Source: Oscillibacter sp. (lineage in GTDB: Bacteria > Bacillota > Clostridia > Oscillospirales > Oscillospiraceae). From it: DNA of 61,746 nucleotides. The position numbers and the translations under genes are program-made. The stretch covers positions 1 through 61,746 of the forward strand of contig JAAVZX010000023.1 of the NCBI GenBank assembly GCA_022791875.1, read 5' to 3'. Positions 42,364-49,785 of the stretch are shown piece after piece. Each line of letters opens with the position of its first letter. Within the stretch, counting starts at the first letter, position 1. Under the pieces are notes generated by a model. It was not told the origin of the DNA. It did not search any database and saw nothing but the letters and a program-made list of their open reading frames with translations.

Positions 42364-42828
42364 CTAACAGCCCGCCCCTCTCCGCGCCTCCTCAATCTCC
42401 TCAGAGACGCGGCGGCAAAGGGCTCCAAGCGCTTCCTGAACCTCCGGATCGCTGAGCGCCGCCTCCTGGATGAAGTGATACGCGCCGGAACCAACCCGCC
42501 GACCGTCCACGGTAAGGAACTCATGTCCGGTGTTCACGAAGACCACGCAGGGAAAATCGGCCTCCGCCACCGTGATCCCCAGGCCGGTGCGGGTCAGGTG
42601 GAAGAGCACCAGGTCGTCTCCGTCCTCGGAGAGGCGGATGGCGGCGGACTCCGACCCGTCGTCTTCCCCGATGGTCCAGAAGGCGTCCCGGAGGCTCCCG
42701 GCGGCGGGCAGAAGGTACGCGTCCTCCAGCATGGAGATGCACGCGGGGTTCACGCAGACGATGAGTTTGTCCCCGCCCCTGAGTTTCGGATTCCGCCGGA
42801 TGTCGGCGATGGTTTTTTCGAGATTCAT
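42364..42828 (-). CDS. Uncharacterised 154-residue protein
   Basis: A soluble alpha/beta protein of unknown family. It has two cysteines in IVCVNPACISM and beta-rich segments (DDLVLFHLTRTGLGITVAEA, FPCVVFVNTGHEFLTVDGRR), then an acidic C-terminal helix. GGAGGAACCGAT precedes the ATG at 42828. Its promoter is at 43015-43043, giving an unusually long leader of about 180 nt with an 11-bp hairpin. The frame is open upstream through that leader but without a better start. It converges on the previous gene with 4 bp between stops. Confidence 0.68.
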   Translation of the reverse strand: MNLEKTIADIRRNPKLRGGDKLIVCVNPACISMLEDAYLLPAAGSLRDAFWTIGEDDGSESAAIRLSEDGDDLVLFHLTRTGLGITVAEADFPCVVFVNTGHEFLTVDGRRVGSGAYHFIQEAALSDPEVQEALGALCRRVSEEIEEARRGAGC

Positions 42829-42877
42829 ATCGGTTCCTCCTGTTTTTGATTGAGAAGGAGTCCGTTTACAAGGAAAG

Positions 42878-42914
42878 CGCCTGTTTTCGGGATTCGGCTT
42901 CCGGAAAACAGGCG
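42878..42914 (-). promoter_or_regulatory. Hairpin in the leader of the 154-residue protein gene
   Basis: CGCCTGTTTTC and GAAAACAGGCG pair with a 15-nt loop, about 50 nt before the start codon. The downstream CTTTCCTTG is not a strong terminator tail, so its role is unclear. Confidence 0.5.
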
Positions 42915-43014
42915 AGAAAAGAGGCGCACCAACAAAACCTGCTTTGGAAACCAAATCGATTTTGCCGATACGTCAGGCACATTCAGTTGTAAGCAAATTC
43001 ACTTGCTGTTAATT

Positions 43015-43043
43015 AGGGTAGCATTGCGGGAGGGGTTTGTCAA
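43015..43043 (-). promoter_or_regulatory. Promoter of the 154-residue protein gene
   Basis: On the minus strand TTGACA (43038-43043), 17-bp spacer, TACCCT (43015-43020). Confidence 0.6.
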
Positions 43044-43108
43044 GGGCTTTTTTCAAAGTTAAGAGAAAGTTTACCGGAGGGAGGGTTCAGCGGTAAACAG
43101 GGCGTGCA

Positions 43109-43137
43109 AAAAATCCCACACCGGAGTGTGGGATTTT
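43109..43137 (-). terminator. Terminator of tRNA-Gly
   Basis: AAATCCCACA/TGTGGGATTT stem with a 6-nt loop and a T-run on the minus strand, starting 24 bp after the tRNA. Confidence 0.88.
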
Positions 43138-43160
43138 CTGCCGCGCCTCGGGCGCTCCGA

Positions 43161-43234
43161 TGGAGCAGGGTACGGGAATCGAACCCGCCTTATCTGGTTG
43201 GGAACCAGAAGTTCTACCAATGAACTAACCCTGC
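43161..43234 (-). tRNA. tRNA-Gly (anticodon CCC)
   Basis: On the minus strand the gene opens GCAGGGTTAGTTCATTGGTA and ends ACCCTGC-T-CCA. The anticodon stem TCTGG/CCAGA holds loop TTCCCAA, giving anticodon CCC for GGG codons. The TpsiC arm reads GGTTCGATTCC. The CCA end is encoded. It has its own promoter and terminator. Confidence 0.95.
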
Positions 43235-43263
43235 GTTTTTTCTGCGGCCACTGAACAAAAAGC

Positions 43264-43292
43264 ATTATACTATACCTTCCAGGAAAAAGCAA
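43264..43292 (-). promoter_or_regulatory. Promoter of tRNA-Gly
   Basis: TTGCTT (43287-43292), 17-bp spacer, TATAAT (43264-43269) on the minus strand, 30 bp before the tRNA. Confidence 0.75.
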
Positions 43293-43428
43293 GGGTTTTT
43301 TTCGGAAATTGAAAATATCGCACCCACTAAAGATAAATTCCACTTCGGCAAAGAAACCCCCGCAGGAACCAGCCACCACACTACTTGGGACACCGATCAT
43401 TTCTTATAACATAAATGACATAACCCCC

Positions 43429-43470
43429 TTGACAATATCGATACTCGATGTTATAATATCGACACTCGAT
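43429..43470 (+). promoter_or_regulatory. PadR-DUF2812 promoter with two operators
   Basis: TTGACA (43429-43434), 17-bp spacer, TATAAT (43452-43457): both hexamers are consensus. Two identical-type palindromes ATCGA-N3-TCGAT lie at 43437-43449 (in the spacer) and 43458-43470 (just after the -10), spaced 21 bp, so both face the same side of the helix. This is a clear autorepression layout. Confidence 0.85.
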
Positions 43471-43489
43471 AATACAAGGAGGCAGTACC

Positions 43490-43813
43490 ATGGCACGGGA
43501 GAAATTTCAGACCCTGACAGAGCCCATGTTTTACATACTCCTATGCCTCCGTCAGGAGTGCTGCGGCGCGGACATTGCCGCGCAGATCTCCCTCCGCACC
43601 CAGGGCCGCGTCTCCCTGGGGCCTGGAACCCTCTACCACCTTCTGGAGAGCTTTCTGCTGGCCGGCATGATCCAGGAGACGCGCACGGAGGGCCGTAAAC
43701 GGAGCTACATCATCACCCCCAAGGGCCAGACCGCCCTGGACGCCGAATACCGGCGCCTGCTGACCCTGGCCCAGGACTACCGCGCTTTTACCGGAGAGGA
43801 GGAACCGTCATGA
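43490..43813 (+). CDS. PadR-family transcriptional regulator
   Basis: A 107-residue PadR winged-helix protein: FQTLTEPMFYILLCLRQECC at the start, IAAQISLRTQGRVSLGPGTL and YHLLESFLLAGMIQETRTEG for the recognition helix and wing, then KRSYIITPKGQTALDAEYRR. AAGGAGG precedes the ATG at 43490. It overlaps the DUF2812 gene as ATGA. The double palindrome in its promoter is probably its own binding site. PadR-DUF2812 pairs are frequent in Clostridia; the inducing compound is unknown. Confidence 0.92.
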   Translation: MAREKFQTLTEPMFYILLCLRQECCGADIAAQISLRTQGRVSLGPGTLYHLLESFLLAGMIQETRTEGRKRSYIITPKGQTALDAEYRRLLTLAQDYRAFTGEEEPS

Positions 43814-45177
43814 TCAATGTCAAATACCGTTTGGAACCCTACCAGATCTACGACTACCAGGGCGTGGAGCGCCACCTTGCCGACATGGCCGCAAAGGGCT
43901 GGCGGCTGGAGAGCATCGGGCTTCTCTGGAAGTACCGCCGCGCCGCGCCCGCTCAGGTCCGCTACGCCGTCACCTACGGGCAGGATATCTCCCAGTTCGA
44001 CCCCGCGCCCTCCGAGGCCCAGGAATCCCTGGAAGAGCTCTGCACCTCCGCCGGGTGGGAGAAGACTGCGGAGTGGGGGCAGATGCTGATTTTCTCCACG
44101 GAGAACCCGGACCCCGTGCCCCTGGAAACCGACGGTGCGGTCCTCCTGGACGTGATCCACCGCTCCGTGAAGGGCAGCTTCCTGCCCGCCCATCTTCTCC
44201 TGCTGGTTGTCTCCCTCTTCGGGATCGCGTCTTCCGTCAACACCCTGATCCGGACGCCTCTGCGCTTCTTCAACAGCAACGTCCACCTTTTCAGCATGTC
44301 CATGTACACGATTCTGCTGGTGCTGATCCTCTCGTATCTGGGGACCTACTTCCTCTGGCGGCGGCGCTCTCTGAAATCAGTGGCGCAGGGCGGAGGCTGC
44401 GTGCCCCTGGGGAGCAGCTACCACCGCGTCGGCCGCGGCGCTGTCGTGCTGCTGACGCTGCTCGTTCTGCTCTTCGTTCTTATCGAACTGCGGAACTCGG
44501 AGCTGATCTATGTCATTGTCCTCCCCCTCTACATAGCCGCCTTTTTCGCCCTGGGCCTCATTGTCCGCGGGACCAACAAGCTGATGAAAAAGCGGGGCGC
44601 GTCCAAGGGGACCAACATGGCCGTGACGCTGATTGTGGACTGCATTCTGGCCTTCACCATCGTCCTGGCCATGATCTTCGGCGTCCTCCATTATACCCGC
44701 ACCCCCGGTCCGGAAACCTACGTCACCCCCGACGGCGTGTGGGACCTGAACCCCATCGGCCTCCCCCTCACCGCCTCCGACCTCACCGGGGAAGCCTACC
44801 CCCACGCCCGCCATACCGCCAGCCGCGGCGGCTCCATCTTCCTCCCCTGCCGGCAATACTGGGACATGAGCTTTTCCGAAAAGGATCAGGAAATCGTGGA
44901 CATCGCCGTCGAGATCTGGGACCCCAAATTTGACTGGCTCTATGACGCCCTCCTGGAAGACCTCTTCGACGTTCCCAACGAGCAGCTCTTCTCCTTCTCT
45001 TACCAGAAGGAGGACCCCGCCCCCTGGGGCGCGGAGCAGGTCTGGCGGAAATGCACGGAGCGGGTGGAGATGGACGTCTGGGTCCTGGCCTGGCCGGGGC
45101 GGGTGGTCTGTTTCAGCAGCACCTGGGAGCTGGACGGCGCCCAGAAAGCCCTGATCGGGGAGACCTTCGCGCCGTAA
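43810..45177 (+). CDS. DUF2812 membrane protein
   Basis: A 455-residue protein. The N-terminal 110 residues form the DUF2812 domain: KYRLEPYQIYDYQGVERHLA, then DMAAKGWRLESIGLLWKYRR and GWEKTAEWGQMLIFS. Four to five membrane segments follow (about 120-145, 155-178, 205-225, 230-250, 275-297), then a 155-residue C-terminal domain outside the membrane with WDPKFDWLYDALLEDL and a repeated tryptophan pattern. It is coupled to padR by a 4-bp overlap. Such proteins are thought to take part in envelope stress responses; nothing here shows the mechanism. Confidence 0.88.
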   Translation: MINVKYRLEPYQIYDYQGVERHLADMAAKGWRLESIGLLWKYRRAAPAQVRYAVTYGQDISQFDPAPSEAQESLEELCTSAGWEKTAEWGQMLIFSTENPDPVPLETDGAVLLDVIHRSVKGSFLPAHLLLLVVSLFGIASSVNTLIRTPLRFFNSNVHLFSMSMYTILLVLILSYLGTYFLWRRRSLKSVAQGGGCVPLGSSYHRVGRGAVVLLTLLVLLFVLIELRNSELIYVIVLPLYIAAFFALGLIVRGTNKLMKKRGASKGTNMAVTLIVDCILAFTIVLAMIFGVLHYTRTPGPETYVTPDGVWDLNPIGLPLTASDLTGEAYPHARHTASRGGSIFLPCRQYWDMSFSEKDQEIVDIAVEIWDPKFDWLYDALLEDLFDVPNEQLFSFSYQKEDPAPWGAEQVWRKCTERVEMDVWVLAWPGRVVCFSSTWELDGAQKALIGETFAP

Positions 45178-45188
45178 AAGGGCAGAGC

Positions 45189-45218
45189 AAGGGAGAGGCT
45201 TCCGCCTCTCCCTTTTTT
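45189..45218 (+). terminator. Terminator of padR-DUF2812
   Basis: AAGGGAGAGGC/GCCTCTCCC stem, TTCC loop, TTTTTT tail, 12 bp after the stop. Confidence 0.9.
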
Positions 45219-45223
45219 GAGCC

Positions 45224-46000
45224 TCAGCGGCTGAGGCTGTCACCCCGCTGCCCCTGCAAAATCAGGCGGTCCGCGATCATGGCTATGAACTCAGAGTTGG
45301 TAGGCTTGCCCTTGGAGTTGGAGACAGTGTAGCCGAAATATTTTTGCAGCGTCTCCAGATCCCCGCGGTCCCAGGCGACCTCAATGGCGTGGCGGATGGC
45401 CCGCTCCACCCGGGAGGGCGTGGTATTGAAGCGCTTCGCCACGGCGGGGTACAGCACCTTCGTCACCGCGTTGATGGCCCCCATGTTGTTCACGGTGATG
45501 ATGATGGCCTCCCGCAGGTACTGGTAGCCCTTGATGTGGGCCGGGACGCCGATCTCGTGGATCACCTTCGTGACCATGTTCTTCAGCAGGGACGTCTGGT
45601 CCTCCGGCTCTCCGCCCAGGTCGAAAATGCGCCGCATGTTCTCCAGAAGGGCCTCCGGCGTACAGGGCTTGGGCAGGTAGTAGCACACGCCCAGCTTTTC
45701 CGCGTCCGACATGACCCGGTCGCTGCAAAAGGCGGACACGATGATGGTCCGAGGCAGGGCCAGCCCCTGATTCTTCAAAGACCGCAGCATCCCCAGGCCG
45801 TCTACACCCGGCAGGGCCACGTCCATCACCAGCACCCGGGGCCGCAGCCGCTGAATCAGCTGGGCCGCCTCCTGTCCGTCCCCGGTGTCGGCCACGACCT
45901 GAAATTCCTCCGACGCCTCCACCGCGCCGCGCAGCATCATGCGGAACTCTTCGTTGGCGTCCGCCAACAGTACGCTTCGTCTTTCGTTCATATAGCACAT
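45224..46000 (-). CDS. spo0A: Sporulation master regulator Spo0A
   Basis: A 258-residue response regulator that starts sporulation when phosphorylated. The receiver domain has [10 protein letters not shown], the phosphoacceptor in [14 protein letters not shown] (Asp60) and the lysine in [13 protein letters not shown]. The C-terminal DNA-binding domain is nearly diagnostic: [60 protein letters not shown] and [18 protein letters not shown] lies just before the ATG at 46000; a second ATG three codons on is also possible. The first acidic pocket reads ADAN where most Spo0A have ADDN. A TGTCGAA box upstream suggests autoregulation. Confidence 0.96.
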   Translation of the reverse strand: MCYMNERRSVLLADANEEFRMMLRGAVEASEEFQVVADTGDGQEAAQLIQRLRPRVLVMDVALPGVDGLGMLRSLKNQGLALPRTIIVSAFCSDRVMSDAEKLGVCYYLPKPCTPEALLENMRRIFDLGGEPEDQTSLLKNMVTKVIHEIGVPAHIKGYQYLREAIIITVNNMGAINAVTKVLYPAVAKRFNTTPSRVERAIRHAIEVAWDRGDLETLQKYFGYTVSNSKGKPTNSEFIAMIADRLILQGQRGDSLSR

Positions 46001-46064
46001 AAAGCCCTTTCTTAAAATTTGGATGTTCCGACGTATTCAGGAGCGTTCCTTTTACGTTTCCTAT

Positions 46065-46130
46065 AAAATAGCATAAATTTACACTTTTTTCAAGGGGTAG
46101 CTGTAAATTCATTGCTAAATTCCTTCGACA
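46065..46130 (-). promoter_or_regulatory. spo0A promoter and 0A box
   Basis: On the minus strand TTGAAA (46088-46093), 17-bp spacer, TATTTT (46065-46070). A TGTCGAA core of the Spo0A binding site lies at 46124-46130, about 30 bp before the -35. Confidence 0.7.
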
Positions 46131-46273
46131 GCAAAATCCGACATTCGCGCCTCAATCCCTTGCGGTGCAACGGCTTAACGCCTAAACGATTCTCCGTTTT
46201 TCCCACGGAAGACCCAAAATCCGACCTCTCAAAAGTGAATAAAAATACGTACATCCTTTCCAGAATCTTACGG

Positions 46274-46312
46274 AAAAACCCGACGGTTCCCGTGGAAACC
46301 GCCGGGTTTTTA
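46274..46312 (-). terminator. Terminator of proS
   Basis: CCCGGCGGTTTCC/GGAACCGTCGGG stem on the minus strand with a T-run after it, about 30 bp after the proS stop. Confidence 0.88.
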
Positions 46313-46342
46313 ACGTTTTCTGGCGCCTGGTGACGAATCCCG

Positions 46343-47776
46343 TCAGTAGGCCACGCCCCAGTAAATATCTGTCGTACACTTCTTCCCGCACACAGGGCAC
46401 ACGCCCTCCGTGCCGCTCTGCTTCAAGGGCATACAGCGGGACGTGACCCCCGCCCGCTCCTTCATCGCCAGCTCGCAGGCCAGGTCCCCGCACCACTTCG
46501 AGCGCAGGAAGCCCCCCTTCCCCTCGGCGATCTCCTTCGCCTCCTCCGGGGTACTGATGTCGAAGGTGTTGTCCTCCAGATTTTTCAGCGCCATGGCGTA
46601 CATGTTCTCATGCACCGCGTCCAGGAGCCCCTTCACCGTCTCCTCCAGCTCCGCCAGAGGCACGAACACCTTCTCCCCCGTGTCCCGCCGGGCGATGACG
46701 CACTGCTCCTTCTCCATGTCCTTGGGGCCGATCTCCACCCGCAGGGGCACGCCCTTCATCTCATACTCCGCGAACTTCCAGCCGGGGGTGTTCTCGCTGT
46801 CGTCCAGCTTCGTCCGGATGCCGGCCTCCTTGAGGCGGTCCCGGAGGGCTCCGGCGGCCTCCAGCACGCCGGGCTTGTGCTGCGCCACGGGGATCACCAC
46901 CACTTGGACGGGGGCCACCCGGGGAGGCAGGACCAGGCCGTTGTCGTCGCCGTGGGTCATGATGATGCCCCCGATCATCCGGGTGGACACGCCCCAGCTG
47001 GTCTGGTGGGGGTGGTGGAGCTGGTTGTCCGTGCCGGTGAAGGTGATGTTGAAGGCTTTGGCGAAGCCGTCGCCGAAGTAGTGGCTGGTGCCCCCTTGGA
47101 GGGCCTTCCGGTCGTGCATCATGCACTCCACCGTGTAGGTCTCCTCTGCCCCCTTGAACTTCTCCTTCTCCGTCTTCCGGCCCCGGACCACCGGCATGGC
47201 CAGACAGTTCTCCATGAAGTCCGCGTAGATGTTCAGCATCCGCATGGTTTCCTCACGGGCCTCCTGGGCGGAGGCGTGCATGGTGTGGCCCTCCTGCCAG
47301 AGGAACTCCCGGTGCCGCAGGAAGGGCCGGGACGTCTTCTCCCAGCGCAGGACGCTGCACCACTGGTTGTACAGCTTGGGCAGGTCCCGCCAGGAGTGGA
47401 TGATGTTGGCGTAGTGCTCGCAGAAGAGGGTCTCGCTGGTGGGGCGAACGCAGAGGCGGTCCTCCAGCTTTTCACTGCCCCCCATGGTGATCCACGCGCA
47501 CTCCGGCGCGAAGCCCTCCACGTGGTCCTTCTCCTTCTGGAGCAGGGATTCGGGAATCAGGACGGGGAGGTACACGTTCTCGTGCCCCGTCTCCTTGAAG
47601 CGGCGGTCCAGCCCCGCCTGAATGTTCTCCCAGATGGCGTAGCCATAGGGGCGGTATATGAACATGCCCTTGACGGAGGTGTAGTCGATCAGCTCCGCCT
47701 TTCTGCACACGTCCGTGTACCACTGGGCAAAGTCGGTATCCCGGGCGGTGATTGCGTCCACTTGTCTCTTGTCCAT
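46343..47776 (-). CDS. proS: Prolyl-tRNA synthetase, archaeal/eukaryal type
   Basis: A 477-residue class II synthetase without the editing insertion of the usual bacterial form, so of the type 3 (archaeal-like) ProS. Motif 2 is in RWEKTSRPFLRHREFLWQEG, and HQTSWGVSTRMIGGIIMTHG is the motif 3 region. The C-terminal zinc-like module has CGDLACELAMKERAGVTSRC and GVCPVCGKKCTTDIYWGVAY, ending in the conserved Tyr. AAAGAAGG precedes the ATG at 47776. It lies upstream of spo0A on the same strand but is separated by a terminator. Confidence 0.95.
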   Translation of the reverse strand: MDKRQVDAITARDTDFAQWYTDVCRKAELIDYTSVKGMFIYRPYGYAIWENIQAGLDRRFKETGHENVYLPVLIPESLLQKEKDHVEGFAPECAWITMGGSEKLEDRLCVRPTSETLFCEHYANIIHSWRDLPKLYNQWCSVLRWEKTSRPFLRHREFLWQEGHTMHASAQEAREETMRMLNIYADFMENCLAMPVVRGRKTEKEKFKGAEETYTVECMMHDRKALQGGTSHYFGDGFAKAFNITFTGTDNQLHHPHQTSWGVSTRMIGGIIMTHGDDNGLVLPPRVAPVQVVVIPVAQHKPGVLEAAGALRDRLKEAGIRTKLDDSENTPGWKFAEYEMKGVPLRVEIGPKDMEKEQCVIARRDTGEKVFVPLAELEETVKGLLDAVHENMYAMALKNLEDNTFDISTPEEAKEIAEGKGGFLRSKWCGDLACELAMKERAGVTSRCMPLKQSGTEGVCPVCGKKCTTDIYWGVAY

Positions 47777-48001
47777 GGGTCAGCCTTCTTTCCATATTGA
47801 TCGCCTTACGGCGGTTCTCTGCACTATTGCCTTATTTTATCCACTTCGGGGGGAATTGTCAATTGGTGAAGAAGGGGAAGATCTGGCGTTTTTCCCCGCC
47901 CTTTTTGAAACATAATTCCCGATTTCCCCCTATTCACCCCGGCTTTTGTGTAAGATATCCAAAAATATCCAGGATATTTTCTGATGAATTCCATCTGCGC
48001 C

Positions 48002-48030
48002 TTGTTTTTTTCTTAAAAGTGTGATATACT
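48002..48030 (+). promoter_or_regulatory. Promoter giving a possible leaderless mRNA
   Basis: TTGTTT (48002-48007), 17-bp spacer, TATACT (48025-48030). The start codon at 48037 lies only 6 bp after the -10, so transcription should begin at or next to the ATG. An inverted repeat AAAATATCC/GGATATTTT (47962-47980) lies about 20 bp upstream. Confidence 0.6.
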
Positions 48031-48036
48031 CCCGGC

Positions 48037-48552
48037 ATGGATGAATATGATCTGATCCGCTCCCGCCGCCGGACCCTGGCGCTGGAGATCACAGAGGACT
48101 GCCGGATTGTGGTGCGGGCCCCCCGCACCCTGTCCCGGGTCTACATCGACTCTTACGTGGAGAAGCACGCCGCCTGGATTCGCCGGCACATGGAGATCCA
48201 GCGCCGGCGGGCTGACGCCCGTCCCCCCGCCCCCACCGAGGCGGAGCTTGCCATGCTGAAAGCCAGGGCCCAGGAGGTCCTGCCGCCTAAGATTGCCTAC
48301 TGGAGCGGCAAAATGGGCGTCTCGCCTACGGGTTTCCGCGTCACCACCGCCCGCAGGCGCTATGGCAGTTGCAGTGCTAAAAACAGCCTCTGTTTCTCCT
48401 GCTTTCTCATGAATTACCCGGACGCCGCCATTGAGCTGGTGGTGGTCCACGAGCTCTGCCACATCCGGGAGAAGAACCACGGCCCCAGGTTCTACGCCAT
48501 GCTGGCCTGCTACCTGCCGGACTACAAGGAGCGGAAGAAGCTGCTGCAATAA
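48037..48552 (+). CDS. YgjP-like zinc metallopeptidase (DUF45)
   Basis: A 171-residue protein of the YgjP/M48-like group. The zinc motif is in VVVHELCHIREKNHGPRFYA (HELCH plus the third ligand His), with the family's RRRYGSCSAKNSLCFSCFLM block upstream. The length is short for the family (about 230), mostly through a reduced N-terminal region. There is no ribosome site before the ATG at 48037 and the presumed start of transcription is at the ATG, so translation may be leaderless. Its natural substrate is unknown. Confidence 0.85.
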   Translation: MDEYDLIRSRRRTLALEITEDCRIVVRAPRTLSRVYIDSYVEKHAAWIRRHMEIQRRRADARPPAPTEAELAMLKARAQEVLPPKIAYWSGKMGVSPTGFRVTTARRRYGSCSAKNSLCFSCFLMNYPDAAIELVVVHELCHIREKNHGPRFYAMLACYLPDYKERKKLLQ

Positions 48553-48658
48553 CCGGCGTGGCCCATATTCCGTGCATTTCCATATGAACAGAGCCTTTTC
48601 CCCGCCCCGGATACCCGGTGCGGAATCCCGAATTTACATCATAAGGAGTGGTTTCAAT

Positions 48659-49381
48659 ATGAAGCAGGTGTGCAATTTGATGCAGCTGAGCAACCTCTTG
48701 CAGAGCAATTCCTACCCTGGCCGGGGCATTGTGATGGGTCGGGACGCGGCGGGCGAGAACGCGGTAGCGGCCTATTTCATCATGGGCCGCAGCGAGAACT
48801 CGAGGAACCGCGTTTTCGCCGCCACCGACGACGGCATCCGCACCGTGGCCCACGATCCCAGCAAAATGACGGACCCCAGCCTGATTATTTACCATCCCGT
48901 CCGCCAGGTAGGCCGCGGCCTCATCGTCACCAACGGCGACCAGACGGACACCATCCGCGACTATCTCCTGGACGGCCGCACCTTCGCCGAAGCCCTCCAG
49001 ACCCGCACCTTCGAGCCCGACGCCCCCAACTACACCCCCCGCATTTCCGCCCTCCTGAATCCCGACGGGAGCTTCCAGATGTCGATTCTCAAAAGCGACT
49101 ACGGCGTCCCCGACTGCTGCTGCCGCTACACGTTCCGCTATGATCTCCTCCCCACCGGCGAAGGCCGCTTCCTCCACACCTACCAAGGCGACGGCGACCC
49201 CCTCCCCTCCTTCCAAGGCGAACCCCGCCGCGTCCGCATCACCGCACCCGACGCCGAAACCATGGCCTACGAAATGTGGAACGCGCTAAACCTTGAAAAC
49301 CGCGTCTCCCTCTACGTCCGCTACACCAGCCTCACCGACGGCTCCGTCCACGAGGTTATCAAGAACCGCTACGACACCTGA
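48659..49381 (+). CDS. purO: IMP cyclohydrolase, PurO-like
   Basis: A 240-residue protein matching the archaeal-type IMP cyclohydrolase family, which closes FAICAR to IMP in the last step of purine synthesis. Recognised blocks are NSYPGRGIVMGRDAAGENAV, AYFIMGRSENSRNRVF, LIIYHPVRQ, YTPRISALL and YEMWNALNLENRVSLYVRY. In many Clostridia this stands in for the C-terminal part of PurH. AAGGAG precedes the ATG at 48659. It sits alone here, away from other pur genes. A downstream interspersed repeat with a strong hairpin probably ends the transcript. Confidence 0.88.
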   Translation: MKQVCNLMQLSNLLQSNSYPGRGIVMGRDAAGENAVAAYFIMGRSENSRNRVFAATDDGIRTVAHDPSKMTDPSLIIYHPVRQVGRGLIVTNGDQTDTIRDYLLDGRTFAEALQTRTFEPDAPNYTPRISALLNPDGSFQMSILKSDYGVPDCCCRYTFRYDLLPTGEGRFLHTYQGDGDPLPSFQGEPRRVRITAPDAETMAYEMWNALNLENRVSLYVRYTSLTDGSVHEVIKNRYDT

Positions 49382-49424
49382 ATACGGGGGGCCGCCAGCC
49401 GGGCTTCCGGCCTCCGGCGGGCGG

Positions 49425-49735
49425 GGGGCCTCCGGCGGCTTCCTTTTCTCGAGAGAAAAGGAAGCGAAAAGAGCTTTAATACCGCTCTACGGTGCAAAGG
49501 GCGTTAAAGCCTGTCACACGGTAACGACGTGCCTGCGTGTGGGGCATACCTTGCTGGTATGCCCCACAAGTTTCTTTATAAAAAATCTGTGGTCCTTGCC
49601 TCGCAAGAGGTAAGGACCACTTTGCACCTCCCACGTCACCATGCAGAAAGCCCCCGCGACCACCAGATTCGCGTCGAGTTAAAGCTCTTTTTGGTTACTT
49701 TTTCTCTCGAGAAAAAGTAACCCGCCGGAGGCACA
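49425..49735. repeat. Two partial hairpin repeats, back to back
   Basis: The first half reads A-B-C-D on the plus strand (reverse), with end GGGGCCTCCGGCG at 49425, hairpin A (49439-49465) and hairpin D GTGGGGCATACC/GGTATGCCCCAC (49539-49567). The second half reads D-C-B-A (forward), with hairpin D GTGGTCCTT/AAGGACCAC (49589-49620) and hairpin A (49693-49722). Both E/F halves are missing. It fills the space between two converging genes. Confidence 0.85.
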
Positions 49736-49740
49736 AAAAA

Positions 49741-49771
49741 CGAGGGGCCGCTTACGCAGCCCCCCGTTTTT
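49741..49771 (-). terminator. Terminator of the bmp gene
   Basis: CGGGGGGCTGC/GCGGCCCCTCG stem on the minus strand with TTTTTT after it, 15 bp after the stop. Confidence 0.88.
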
Positions 49772-49785
49772 ATGCAGTTTGCAGA

